This document shows, piece by piece, positions 8,571 to 16,667 of a stretch of 40,818 nucleotides of DNA. Position numbers and translations under genes: made by a program. Positions within the stretch are counted from its first letter, which is position 1; the number at the start of each line of letters is the position of its first letter. The notes under the pieces are model-generated. The model had not been told where the DNA came from and did not search any database. It worked only from the letters and a program-made list of their open reading frames with translations. The DNA is taken from NCBI GenBank assembly GCA_018658715.1, contig JABHUQ010000035.1, positions 1-40,818 on the forward strand, read 5' to 3'. The stretch is from Fidelibacterota bacterium. Its GTDB lineage: Bacteria; Fidelibacterota; Marinisomatia; Marinisomatales; UBA1611.

Positions 8571-9041
8571 ATGAATAAGTTGATCTTGAGTCTTTTGCTG
8601 GGTTGTGCGGTACTACAGGCACAGCCCGGGATAAACACCCGGGCTGTTAGGGATATTCGACTTGAAAATCTTAAGCACGACTATTCTGGAACGATAATTC
8701 GTTTTGTGGATTCAAACTCTAGGTCTTGCCGGGGTGTGTTGCTGGATGTCACGGAGAAAAATATAATCGTTTCCGAGCTTGGGTCTCCTGTTTCATATGA
8801 ACATTCCGGGATTAATTACGTTTTTGTTGATCCTGGATTCAAAGATCTAATTGTGGTGTTTGGCTTGTGTGTCTTGGGGGGCGCTTCGGGATATCTTGGG
8901 GTAATCGTTGGCCGATCAAACCCCGACGCCAGCATGAAGGGTGTGGCTTTATCGCTTGGTTTGGCTTTGGGAGGAAGCATAGGGTTTAAGACATTTTATA
9001 AACCAATTAAAATTGATATATCAGGAGTGGCGCGTAAATAA
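8571..9041 (+). CDS. Small exported protein with Sm-like part and glycine-rich membrane segments
   Basis: A 156-aa protein I do not recognise. The signal peptide MNKLILSLLLGCAVLQA is followed by Gln at mature +1. Residues about 38-85 (GTIIRFVDS, CRGVLLDVTEKNIIVSEL) look like the short beta module repeated in the 7087 gene. Then come two hydrophobic segments with small-residue zippers: LIVVFGLCVLGGASGYLGVIVG and VALSLGLALGGSIGF. Similar glycine-zipper segments occur near the C termini of the lipoproteins at 9479 and 10918. It begins 14 bases after the previous gene with no clear ribosome site, so it is likely translated by coupling in the same operon. Confidence 0.65.
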   Translation: MNKLILSLLLGCAVLQAQPGINTRAVRDIRLENLKHDYSGTIIRFVDSNSRSCRGVLLDVTEKNIIVSELGSPVSYEHSGINYVFVDPGFKDLIVVFGLCVLGGASGYLGVIVGRSNPDASMKGVALSLGLALGGSIGFKTFYKPIKIDISGVARK

Positions 9042-9090
9042 ACCCGGCACCTTGCTTGTATTAATGATTGATTAACTCAAGGATGTTAAT

Positions 9091-9450
9091 ATTAAAATAT
9101 TCAAAATAATTATTATTGTTTTTTGGGTTCTTATTCCCGTCAGGATAGTTAGTCAAAACTTCGATCCTGAGACCGGTAAGACCGTTTACTCTTCAAATAA
9201 ATATATTTCTGTTTATATGGGCTACGGTTTGGGGAAATTAGAGAATTTTTATGCCGAAAGTGCCTTCTCGTCCCCAGAGAATCCATCTGAACGGTTATGG
9301 ACAGCAAATGTGCTTGATGTTACAACGAAAAACAGCCTTCCTCAGTTGGGGTTTAAGTTTGGAGGGTGGAAAGGGTGGTTTGGATGCGAATTAGAGATGT
9401 CTTTTTTGAGGCACAAAACACCCAGCCAAATCATTTATTTAACATCTTAA
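9091..9450 (+). CDS. Short exported ORF with apparent ATT start; possibly a truncated gene
   Basis: From the in-frame stop at 9073-9075 this frame contains no ATG, GTG or TTG before residue 43. The best ribosome site, AAGGA at 9079-9083, sits 7 bases before an ATT codon at 9091. Starting there gives a proper signal peptide (IKIFKIIIIVFWVLIPVRIVS) with Gln at +1, then NFDPETGKTVYSS. Starting at the ATG at 9217 would remove the signal peptide. The ATG at 9082 is out of frame and stops after eight codons. The rest (GYGLGKLENFY, LGFKFGGWKGWFGCELEMSF) looks like the first strands of a larger barrel, yet the frame ends after 119 codons, so this may be a 5' remnant. FDPETG links it to the two lipoproteins downstream. 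Confidence 0.5.
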   Translation: MKIFKIIIIVFWVLIPVRIVSQNFDPETGKTVYSSNKYISVYMGYGLGKLENFYAESAFSSPENPSERLWTANVLDVTTKNSLPQLGFKFGGWKGWFGCELEMSFLRHKTPSQIIYLTS

Positions 9451-9478
9451 TCTTGTGGTGGGCCAACGAAATTCTATC

Positions 9479-9598
9479 ATGAACAGAAATATGCGCCACA
9501 GTCAAATAATTTTACTTTGCTCTATCCTGCTTGTGCTGGTTGGCTGCCACAACAATGCTCACCTGCGCACACAGAAAATATTGAAGCCCGGTGAAAAG
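9479..9598 (+). repeat. Direct duplication, first copy (paralogous 5' ends)
   Basis: The first 40 codons of the lipoprotein at 9479 match those at 10918-11037 with six differences in 120 bases, all synonymous (CAC/CAT, CTG/CTA, GGC/GGT, TTG/TTA, AAG/AAA, GGT/GGG). Beyond codon 40 the genes diverge, then become similar again around the FDPxTG region (10220-10414 against 11713-11907). Confidence 0.85.
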
Positions 9599-10903
9599 GC
9601 CTACTCTGCAAGCGGCGTGCTGGCCTTGGGCGGTGAGCCACGCGACATCGATTTGGATTATACTGGTGTACCCGGAGTGAGGGGAGAGATTTCCATGCTC
9701 ACGGGAAGTAAAGATTCTGAATCTGGCCCTTATTTGGGTTTTGGTTCTCATGAAGATGATTGGGGAAGTTTCATCGTGGGTTATGATTACAAAAAATATG
9801 TTGGGCTGGAGAGTGGCCTGCCAAAAAAACTCGGAATTCAGGGTGAATTAAATTATACCCCAAAAGAAGGCGGATACCGTGGTTTTGGATCCACATTTCA
9901 TTTCAGGCCATCCTTTACCACCACAACCACTAAAGAAGAATATTTTTACAGCGGTATTCACGGTGTGTTGGCTGTGGGTAGATTGAATCACACATCTGAG
10001 CGGGATGATTATATTGCTTATAATTTTAACAGTTTAGGTTTGGGTGTCACGGCGGGTGTGGAATTTTTGTTACCGTCATCGTCATCAATCCAGATTCAAA
10101 TTGATGCTTCCCTGCTTCAAAATGCTTACGCCTGGGATATCCCTTCTTTTGGTTATTATAAACATTATGATGAGAAAGATGCGCAATCGACTTTTTTACT
10201 AACCGGAAGCGGGGGGATAAGTTTTTTTAAGCCCGACCCCGCCAGCAAAGAGCCTTTTGAGCCTTTGCCCACTCCCAGTTATAGTACAACCCAGACACAG
10301 CCCATCTTTGATCCGAAAACAGGTGAAAAAATATCTGGCAATATGCGTTTTGATCCAGAAACAGGAAAAGAAATTCAATCTAATGATCAAATTATTTTCG
10401 ATCCAGAAACAGGAAAAGTTGTTGATGAAAAATTGTCAAGTGCAATTATTGAAGATGCTGGCAAGCCCACACCAGTTGCTCTGGATGTTGCTGATACTCT
10501 TACGCCCTTTACACATCAAGAAATAGTCTTTATGGCAAAACGGCTCGCAAAAAATAATCACTCTCCTCTTGGGTGGGCTCTAAGCGGAGGGGTTGCTTCT
10601 TTAGGATGTGGGTTTGTGGGAAGTATGGTGGGGCTCGCGGTGAACGATTCGGAATTTTTACCTTTTCTGGTTGGTGGGGGCCTCGGACTTGTGGTTGGCC
10701 CACCCTTACTAGTAAACTTGGCGAGCACCAAGGTTGTTTATCCTAAAGAATTAAATAATGCTAATTTTGAGAATACGTCACATTATGCTAGTATATATAA
10801 AAAGGAAGTTCGTTCTCTCCGAAGTAGGGATTCATATTTAATAATAAAAACCGCCGGTGTCTGTAGCGCTTTAATGTTCCTTTCTATAGTTTTTAGTTTA
10901 TAA
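9479..10903 (+). CDS. Lipoprotein with FDPxTG repeats, paralogue 1
   Basis: A 474-aa lipoprotein of unknown function. The start at 9479 is chosen over an in-frame ATG at 9455 because MNRNMRHSQIILL is identical to the start of the paralogue at 10918. The lipobox is VLVGC with the lipidated Cys23. Residues about 45-245 are rich in aromatic beta-strand pattern (GPYLGFG, FIVGYDYKKYVGLESG, GLGVTAGVEFLL) and may form a barrel or beta domain. A proline-rich linker follows, then three FDPxTG units (IFDPKTGEK, RFDPETGKE, IFDPETGKV). The C-terminal third has glycine-zipper hydrophobic segments and ends in a hydrophobic helix after YKKEVRSLR. A lipid anchor combined with membrane-like segments is odd. 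Confidence 0.7.
   Translation: MNRNMRHSQIILLCSILLVLVGCHNNAHLRTQKILKPGEKAYSASGVLALGGEPRDIDLDYTGVPGVRGEISMLTGSKDSESGPYLGFGSHEDDWGSFIVGYDYKKYVGLESGLPKKLGIQGELNYTPKEGGYRGFGSTFHFRPSFTTTTTKEEYFYSGIHGVLAVGRLNHTSERDDYIAYNFNSLGLGVTAGVEFLLPSSSSIQIQIDASLLQNAYAWDIPSFGYYKHYDEKDAQSTFLLTGSGGISFFKPDPASKEPFEPLPTPSYSTTQTQPIFDPKTGEKISGNMRFDPETGKEIQSNDQIIFDPETGKVVDEKLSSAIIEDAGKPTPVALDVADTLTPFTHQEIVFMAKRLAKNNHSPLGWALSGGVASLGCGFVGSMVGLAVNDSEFLPFLVGGGLGLVVGPPLLVNLASTKVVYPKELNNANFENTSHYASIYKKEVRSLRSRDSYLIIKTAGVCSALMFLSIVFSL
10307..10414 (+). repeat. Three FDPxTG coding repeats, paralogue 1
   Basis: The units IFDPKTG, RFDPETG and IFDPETG are spaced about 14-16 residues apart after a proline-rich linker (LPTPSYSTTQTQP). 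The array is mirrored at 11806-11907 in paralogue 2. Confidence 0.8.
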
Positions 10904-10917
10904 AAAACAATTATATT

Positions 10918-11037
10918 ATGAACAGAAATATGCGCCATAGTCAAATAATTTTACTTTGCTCTATCCTACTTGTGCTGGTTGGTTGCCACAACAATGCTCA
11001 CCTGCGCACACAGAAAATATTAAAACCCGGGGAAAAG
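10918..11037 (+). repeat. Direct duplication, second copy
   Basis: Partner of 9479-9598: 114 of 120 bases are identical and the encoded 40 residues are fully identical. Confidence 0.85.
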
Positions 11038-12267
11038 GTCTATTCCGGAAGCGGTGTGCTGGCTATAGGTGGCGCAGAGGAAGATTGGGACAATATAGGC
11101 AATACGGGCGTGATGGGTCTTCGCGGTGAAGTATCTATGCTTAAGGGCAGTAAAGACTCAGAAGCTGGGCCTTATTTTGGCGTAGGTATTGGAGACGATG
11201 GTCTGGGCTTAATTCTTGGCTATGATTACAGAAAATATACTGGTCAAAATAGCGGCTCACTAAAAAAACTGGGAGCACAGTTTGAAGTCAATATTGGCGA
11301 AGCAGGCCAAGCGTTTCACCTTCGCCCATCTCTAACAAGCACAACTAAAAGAGGAAAGCCATATTATGGCGGGATACATGGACTTTTGGCCGCGGGAAAC
11401 TTAGAGGGTCGTCTTGAATGGGAAGCTTATGCTAGTAGTGAATATGGGTATGTATATTATGAAGAATGGATTGATTACCGTTTTAAAAGCCTTGGTGCCG
11501 GCCTTACCGCCGGGGCAGAGTTTCTAACATTCAACAATAATTCGATACAGTTACAGGTGGATGTGTCCCTGGTAAAAAATTCTTTTAGCGCTGATGATGA
11601 GCCGCCCGATATTGATATGGAAAACGTTAACTGGACATCGTGGCATGAGTTAGAAAATTGGGGAACCCATGATGATGAATTAATGCCTATGGTAACCGGC
11701 AGTATTGGTGTGAGTTTTTTTAAGCCCGACCCCACCAGCAAAGAATCTTTCGAGCCTTTGCCCACTCCTGGTTACAATACAGGCCAGACACAAACACAAC
11801 CCATCTTTGATCCTGAAACAGGTGAAAAAATATCTGGCACTATCCGTTTTGATCCAGACACGGGTGAAAGAACATCAAGCGCTGTGCGGTTCGATCCAGA
11901 AACGGGTTTACAGGCCGATGCTGTACCATCAAAAAAAGAGTTGACCTATGGTGAAATTGTGCATGAAGCAAAAGGTGCAGCGGGGCGCGCACACAATATA
12001 AACAACCATCAGTATTGTGGCGCAGGGTCATGTTTGTTTAGTTGGGTTGGAGTTCCTGCTGCCTTTTTATATGTGGAGAGCGGGGTATTGTCAACTTTAA
12101 ACCCTTACGACCCTTTTTATGCTGAGCTGAACCCTAATCAAAAAGCTGTATATAGGGGCGCTTATAAAAAAGAGGAAAAAAAGCTTCGCCGAAAAGGGGT
12201 TTACGGTTCTCAGTTGTTTTGTGTGGGTGTGTTCTTTTTGGGTAGTATGTTTGGCGGTGCTTTGTGA
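10918..12267 (+). CDS. Lipoprotein with FDPxTG repeats, paralogue 2
   Basis: A 449-aa tandem paralogue of the gene ending 14 bases upstream. It has the same 40-residue start with lipobox VLVGC and lipidated Cys23, then a diverged beta-rich region (GPYFGVGIGDDGLGLILGYDYRKYTG), a conserved stretch SFFKPDPTSKE, a proline-rich linker and three units IFDPETGEK, RFDPDTGER, RFDPETGLQ. The C-terminal part is shorter than in paralogue 1. It keeps a hydrophobic segment, a conserved Y-KKE-LRR-Y pattern and a final hydrophobic helix (LFCVGVFFLGSMFGGAL). Function is unknown; it is presumably tethered to a membrane facing the periplasm or surface. It belongs to the envelope cluster 7087-12709. Confidence 0.7.
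   Translation: MNRNMRHSQIILLCSILLVLVGCHNNAHLRTQKILKPGEKVYSGSGVLAIGGAEEDWDNIGNTGVMGLRGEVSMLKGSKDSEAGPYFGVGIGDDGLGLILGYDYRKYTGQNSGSLKKLGAQFEVNIGEAGQAFHLRPSLTSTTKRGKPYYGGIHGLLAAGNLEGRLEWEAYASSEYGYVYYEEWIDYRFKSLGAGLTAGAEFLTFNNNSIQLQVDVSLVKNSFSADDEPPDIDMENVNWTSWHELENWGTHDDELMPMVTGSIGVSFFKPDPTSKESFEPLPTPGYNTGQTQTQPIFDPETGEKISGTIRFDPDTGERTSSAVRFDPETGLQADAVPSKKELTYGEIVHEAKGAAGRAHNINNHQYCGAGSCLFSWVGVPAAFLYVESGVLSTLNPYDPFYAELNPNQKAVYRGAYKKEEKKLRRKGVYGSQLFCVGVFFLGSMFGGAL
11806..11907 (+). repeat. Three FDPxTG coding repeats, paralogue 2
   Basis: The units IFDPETG, RFDPDTG and RFDPETG are spaced about 14 residues apart, matching the array at 10307-10414 in paralogue 1. Confidence 0.8.
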
Positions 12268-12292
12268 TGAGCCTATCTATAAAAAATGAAAG

Positions 12293-12709
12293 ATGTGTAC
12301 ATTGAAAAATTTTCTATTTTTATTATTAATCATATTTTCGGGGTGCAGTCAAAACATTGCAAACTTTGCATTGGTCAGCACAAAAACATCAAGTTTGAAT
12401 AATGAGTATGAGTCTCTTGGACAAATCGAGGGTGTTGATATTGTTTATATAGTCATTGTTGTCCCTCTTGGGACCCCCAGAATAGACAGGGCAGTAAATA
12501 ATGCCCTTTTGACCAACAATGCAGACTATATAACAAACACAACCATAAATATTGAATCGTTTTATTTTCCCTATATTGGAGGGTATTCTAGGTATAAAGT
12601 TAAAGGTGAGGGGTGGAGAGTTGTTAGTGGTGGCGTATCCCCGGAAAATAAATTCCAAAAAAAGATTAAGGGGTATAAACCTGAAACGGGCGAACCCATT
12701 TATGAGTAG
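12293..12709 (+). CDS. Small lipoprotein ending in a PETGE motif
   Basis: A 138-aa protein with signal MCTLKNFLFLLLIIFSGC and lipidated Cys18. The core (GTPRIDRAVNNALLTNNADYITN, then SFYFPYIGGYSRYKVKGEGWRV) resembles the small Bacteroidetes lipoproteins in which a repeated-call residue pattern (IxRAxxxAL...aDxxxN...V.G) forms a compact alpha/beta fold; the function of such proteins is not established. The C terminus reads GYKPETGEPIYE, echoing the FDPETG units of the two preceding lipoproteins 25 bases upstream. That suggests common origin or shared context. The ATG at 12286 is in another frame and is not used. Confidence 0.6.
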   Translation: MCTLKNFLFLLLIIFSGCSQNIANFALVSTKTSSLNNEYESLGQIEGVDIVYIVIVVPLGTPRIDRAVNNALLTNNADYITNTTINIESFYFPYIGGYSRYKVKGEGWRVVSGGVSPENKFQKKIKGYKPETGEPIYE

Positions 12710-12779
12710 ATATTAAAAGCGTTTGCTGTTTGGGTTATTAATCTTTTTTTGATGATATGAATAAAATGACATTTATACT

Positions 12780-13583
12780 ATGTTACAAAAAATACTAGTT
12801 TGGTTTATCGGCTTCTCCCCTTTCACAAAACGCTGGTTTTGGAAAAAGTGGTATAATGTTTTTGCTGACCGGGCAAAAAACTCTGATTTTAAGTTCATGA
12901 ATTATGGCTTTGATGAAAACGGGTTTTTTCCAGACCTAAAAACTGAAGACAAACAAGAAAGATATCCTATTCAATTATACCATCATGTGGCGTCCCAAAC
13001 AGATTTGAGCGGTAAGGTTGTGTTGGAGGTTGGGTCTGGTCGTGGCGGCGGCGCATCCTATGTGTCTCGCTACCTTCGTCCGTCTTCTGTTCTTGGGGTA
13101 GATATATCTGAATCTGCTGTAGAATTATGTAACTCAATTCACGCTGTTGATAATCTGTCTTTTACGGTTGGTGATTCTGAAGATCTGCCTTTTGATGCTG
13201 GCTCATTCGATGTGGTGTTGAATGTTGAATCATCCCATTGTTATGGAAGTGTAGACCAATTTTTAAAAGAAGTAAATCGCGTATTAAAGCCCGGCGGTCA
13301 TTTCCTTTGGTGTGATTTGCGACCACCCGGTAATATTAATGACACTTATAGTCGATTTGAAAAAGCGGGTTTTAATATTGTTCAAAAACGCGATATAACA
13401 AAAAATATTTTATCCGCCTTAAGTAAAATGACAGCTTCAAGAAAAAAAGCTATACAGGAAAGAGTTCCCGGTCTCTTCCAAAAAGTATTTGAGTCATATG
13501 CGGGCGTTGAAGGAAGTAAGGTATATGATTCGTTTGAAGATGGGTCTCTTGTTTATATTAGCGCCGCTTTAATAAAAAATTAA
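12780..13583 (+). CDS. Class I SAM-dependent methyltransferase
   Basis: A 267-aa cytoplasmic enzyme transferring a methyl group from S-adenosylmethionine. Motif I is VLEVGSGRGG (residues 81-90), the acidic residue binding the SAM ribose lies in VDIS (107-110), the acidic DSEDLPF loop follows, then FDVVLNVESSHCY and RVLKPGGHFLWCD. The GRGGGASYVSRYL and H-C-Y pattern resembles lipid, quinone or polyketide methyltransferases of the phthiotriolone or tocopherol methyltransferase type, so a lipid-like acceptor is plausible but unproven. The N-terminal FTKRWFWKKWYNVFADRA is amphipathic. No ribosome site is visible before the ATG, and an in-frame stop at 12762 rules out a longer start. Confidence 0.82.
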   Translation: MLQKILVWFIGFSPFTKRWFWKKWYNVFADRAKNSDFKFMNYGFDENGFFPDLKTEDKQERYPIQLYHHVASQTDLSGKVVLEVGSGRGGGASYVSRYLRPSSVLGVDISESAVELCNSIHAVDNLSFTVGDSEDLPFDAGSFDVVLNVESSHCYGSVDQFLKEVNRVLKPGGHFLWCDLRPPGNINDTYSRFEKAGFNIVQKRDITKNILSALSKMTASRKKAIQERVPGLFQKVFESYAGVEGSKVYDSFEDGSLVYISAALIKN

Positions 13584-13694
13584 GTGTCTCATTGTATTTA
13601 ATAAGTGTGTATATCCGGTGAGAATAAAATAATCCCTTTGTAAATTTTACTTATTAAATAATAATTATTTTACTCCACTAAGCTCGGAACTCAC

Positions 13695-15095
13695 ATGAAT
13701 AACGAACACTTAAAAAACTACTTAAATAATTTTTGGGACAACAATATTACCCCCACTCTTATTGATTATATTAAAATACCCAATAAGTCGCCAGCCTTCG
13801 ATTCCAACTGGGAAGCTAATGGTCATATGGATCGCGTATTAGACCTAGCTGTTTCGTGGACAAAAGAACATATGCCGATGGGTGGAAAATTGACCATAAA
13901 ACACACTGTAGGAAGAACTCCACTTATTCTTGTGGATATCCCAGGAGAAAAAGATGGAAATGTTCTTATGTATGGTCATTTGGACAAACAACCTGAAATG
14001 GAAGGCTGGGATGAAGGTTTGGGGCCGTGGAAACCTGTATTAAAAGATGAAAAACTATATGGTCGTGGTGGAGCAGATGATGGTTATGCGCTTTTTGCAT
14101 CTATTGGGGTGGTTAATGCGCTTCAAGAGCAGAATATTCCTTTACCGAGAATTTTGATTTTGATTGAGTTTTGCGAAGAAAGTGGCTCTCCAGATTTGCC
14201 TCATTATATTGATTTGTGTTCTGAAACAATTGGTTCGCCTAACTTGGTTGTTTGTCTCGATTCGGGCGCAGGGGATTATGAGCGTTTTTGGACCACTACA
14301 TCCTTACGAGGTTTAGTTGGGTGTACAATGCGGGTTGATGTATTAAGCGAGGGTGTCCATTCTGGGTCCGCAAGCGGTTTGGTGCCATCTTCATTTCGCG
14401 TGGCAAGAGAATTATTATCTAAAATTGAAGACCCAAAAACGGGTTCTGTGCTGGTGGATACTCTCCATACAGAAATCCCCGAACATCGCATTAAAGAAGT
14501 TGAAAAAATGGTATCCATTTTAGGAAGTAGTGTCGTTGAAGATTTTCCCTTTGTTGATAGTATGAAGCCGTCAACGGGTGATTTAGTAGAAGCTGTGCTC
14601 CGAAGTACATGGCGCCCCGCCCTTTCCGTTGTTGGCGCAGACGGGTTACCTGAAGGAGAAAAAGCGGGAAATGTGCTAAGGCCTTATACATCATTAAAAT
14701 TATCCATGAGGATTCCTCCGATGGTGGATGCGCCAAAAGCTCAAGATGCTTTGGTAAAAGTTCTTACTGATGCCCCCCCCTACGATGCTAAGGTAAAGAT
14801 AGAAACAGAAGAGGCCGCTTTAGGTTGGAATGCACCAAAAACAGAATTGTGGCTAGAATCAGCCATCGAAAAAGCTTCTACTGAGTTTTATGGTCATAGC
14901 GCAAGCGCATTAGGAGAGGGCGGAACTATTCCGTTTATGGCTATGTTGGGTGAAAAATTTCCGGATGCGCAGTTTATTATCACGGGTGTCTTGGGCCCCG
15001 CTTCAAACGCCCATGGCCCGAATGAGTTTTTACATATTCCTTATGCAAAAAAACTATCTTGTTGTGTTGCTTCTGTATTAGCTGAACATCCATAA
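13695..15095 (+). CDS. M20-family metallopeptidase (dipeptidase-like)
   Basis: A 466-aa di-zinc hydrolase of the ArgE/DapE/CNDP group, probably cleaving dipeptides or acylated amino acids. The metal-site pattern is complete: GHLDKQP with His95 and Asp97, RGGADDGYA with the bridging Asp128, CEESGS with the Glu161/Glu162 pair, LDSGAGD with Asp189, and a C-terminal HGPNEFLH with the last His ligand. The dimerisation (lid) domain lies roughly at residues 205-330. The GGADDGYALFAS form is typical of the carnosinase-like branch. No signal peptide is seen, so it is cytoplasmic. GGA lies 8 bases before the ATG. The next gene follows after only 3 bases. Confidence 0.88.
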   Translation: MNNEHLKNYLNNFWDNNITPTLIDYIKIPNKSPAFDSNWEANGHMDRVLDLAVSWTKEHMPMGGKLTIKHTVGRTPLILVDIPGEKDGNVLMYGHLDKQPEMEGWDEGLGPWKPVLKDEKLYGRGGADDGYALFASIGVVNALQEQNIPLPRILILIEFCEESGSPDLPHYIDLCSETIGSPNLVVCLDSGAGDYERFWTTTSLRGLVGCTMRVDVLSEGVHSGSASGLVPSSFRVARELLSKIEDPKTGSVLVDTLHTEIPEHRIKEVEKMVSILGSSVVEDFPFVDSMKPSTGDLVEAVLRSTWRPALSVVGADGLPEGEKAGNVLRPYTSLKLSMRIPPMVDAPKAQDALVKVLTDAPPYDAKVKIETEEAALGWNAPKTELWLESAIEKASTEFYGHSASALGEGGTIPFMAMLGEKFPDAQFIITGVLGPASNAHGPNEFLHIPYAKKLSCCVASVLAEHP

Positions 15096-15098
15096 GGC

Positions 15099-15965
15099 GT
15101 GCCTGTTAGAATAATTTTTTTGGTGGTGGTTGCGCTTTTTTCTGTAAGCACGTCATCTCTTGTTGTTCGCCATTTGGCGGATGTGCCTGCGGTTGTTATT
15201 GCCTTTTGGAGAATGGCGATTGCTTCTGGACTTTTGTGGATATACAGTTTTTCCCATAAAAAGGCTCTTTCATCATTAAATCGAAAAAGAGTTTTTTATT
15301 CTGGTGTTTTTTTGGGGTTTCATTTTGCCTTATTCTTTGGTGCTGTAAAATTAACATCGATTGCGAATGCAACGGTATTAGGTACGCTGGCTCCTGTTTT
15401 TACCTTATTTGTAGAAAAATTCATTTATCGCCGATCTTTCAACGGGGTTCTTGTTCTTGGTTTGCTCATCAGTCTTCTTGGCGCTTTGGTTATAAATGGA
15501 AATCAATTTTCTTTTAATAATGAACCTTTTATCGGAAATCTTATGGCTATTTTATGTTCGCTGTGTATAGCGCTTTCTTGGATGGTTGCTGAAAAAGTAA
15601 GAGAGTCGTCTGGTGCCATTACTTATAGCCGAAGTGTATTCTTTGTGGCGGCGTTCGTTTTATTTCTGATTTCAATTTTTCGTGGCGAATCTATCTTTTT
15701 TGTTAGCCTGGGGCATATGGGTTGGTTTGTTTTTTTAGGGGTAGTTCCAACTATTTTTGGACACGTAGTTTTAAGTTTTATTCTCAAGTTTGTTTCGCCG
15801 ACAATGGTGGCTTCTATTCCGTTAGGTGAGCCTATTGTTGCCTCTGGGTTGGCGTTGATTCTTTTTAATGAATCCTTGTCTTCTGTTACGTTGGTTGGTG
15901 GGGCTTTAACGCTTATTGGTTTATATTTTATTATTCGGGAACAGGTAAATCATATTTCTTCCTAA
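15099..15965 (+). CDS. EamA/DMT-family transporter
   Basis: A 288-aa inner-membrane protein with about ten hydrophobic segments arranged as two EamA repeats, the usual size for drug/metabolite transporters. Recognisable text includes VVIAFWRMAIASGLLW in repeat one, FHFALFFGAVKLTSIANATVLGTLAPVFT, and FVSPTMVASIPLGEPIVASGLALILFNE in repeat two. The substrate cannot be read from sequence. The start is a GTG 3 bases after the stop of the M20 gene, with AAGG very close, so translation is probably coupled. Its last 35 bases overlap the convergent acyltransferase gene on the other strand. Confidence 0.85.
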   Translation: MPVRIIFLVVVALFSVSTSSLVVRHLADVPAVVIAFWRMAIASGLLWIYSFSHKKALSSLNRKRVFYSGVFLGFHFALFFGAVKLTSIANATVLGTLAPVFTLFVEKFIYRRSFNGVLVLGLLISLLGALVINGNQFSFNNEPFIGNLMAILCSLCIALSWMVAEKVRESSGAITYSRSVFFVAAFVLFLISIFRGESIFFVSLGHMGWFVFLGVVPTIFGHVVLSFILKFVSPTMVASIPLGEPIVASGLALILFNESLSSVTLVGGALTLIGLYFIIREQVNHISS

Positions 15966-16656
15966 TATCAGAAATGCGTTTGTCGCCGAAAAAAACACCA
16001 TGCCTGTCGTCTGGTAGTGATGCTGCAATTTGGTGCATAATCTCTTTCCCTATCAATTCAATTCTTCGTTTCTTTTCTTCTTTTTCTCTTGGTAATTCAA
16101 ACGGCCCAAAAGGTTTGCCTATTCGTATTTCTATATCTGGGCGTAACCCTTTTTTAAGACCCGAGAGAGCTGTTTCGGCGCCCCAAATAGATACAGGAAC
16201 AATGGGAGCGTTTGTTAGGGTGGATAAAATAACCACACCACTTCTCGCCGGCCTTAAAACCCGTTCTCCAAGATGACCTTCTGGATAAATACATAATATT
16301 TCTCCATTCTTGAGGGCCTTTGATGCCGTTTTTATGGTGGATGGGGCAACGTTTTTTCTGTTGACTGGAATAAACCCGTATAAAATAGGAACCCACATAT
16401 AATACCATTTAATAACTTGGTCGCTAGCGCCAATAAAATTAATTACTTTACACATAGCATAAACAATCATCGGGGGGTCAATATAACTAAAATGGTTTGA
16501 TGCTATTATAAAAGGGCCTTCTTTTGGAAGGTTGTGTTTCCCTCTGATCCTGACTTTAGCCGCCATAGCCCCTATGAGCATTCCAAGGAAAGTTGATAAA
16601 TACCGTATGGCGTGCGGTTGAGGTGAAAATTTATTTAACTTGTTCGGGTCAGCCAT
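15931..16656 (-). CDS. plsC: PlsC-type 1-acylglycerol-3-phosphate acyltransferase
   Basis: Acylates a lysophosphatidate-like acceptor at the inner membrane during phospholipid synthesis. The 241-aa protein has the acyltransferase motifs in order: SNHFSYIDPP (His55 and Asp60 of HxxxxD), FIPVNRKN near 95-102, YPEGHLGE at 124-131 and APIVPVSIWG at 150-159. A hydrophobic N-terminal stretch (STFLGMLIGAMAAKV) anchors it. No clear ribosome site precedes the ATG at 16654-16656. The gene is downstream of ssb on the same strand and ends inside the convergent EamA gene. The true acceptor could differ, for example an ornithine- or glycolipid precursor. Confidence 0.88.
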   Translation of the reverse strand: MADPNKLNKFSPQPHAIRYLSTFLGMLIGAMAAKVRIRGKHNLPKEGPFIIASNHFSYIDPPMIVYAMCKVINFIGASDQVIKWYYMWVPILYGFIPVNRKNVAPSTIKTASKALKNGEILCIYPEGHLGERVLRPARSGVVILSTLTNAPIVPVSIWGAETALSGLKKGLRPDIEIRIGKPFGPFELPREKEEKKRRIELIGKEIMHQIAASLPDDRHGVFFGDKRISDIRKKYDLPVPE

Positions 16657-16667
16657 AGGATAGAATG

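Noticed and set aside
10307-11907. FDPETG repeats as sortase (LPxTG-type) anchoring signals
   Set aside because: The motif is internal and repeated, lacks Leu-Pro at the right place and is not followed by a hydrophobic segment and basic tail. The proteins are lipidated exports of a Gram-negative-type envelope.
12780-13583. The methyltransferase as part of the FDPxTG envelope cluster
   Set aside because: It is 70 bases downstream with no visible ribosome site or coupling, and it is a cytoplasmic enzyme without any link in sequence to the lipoproteins.
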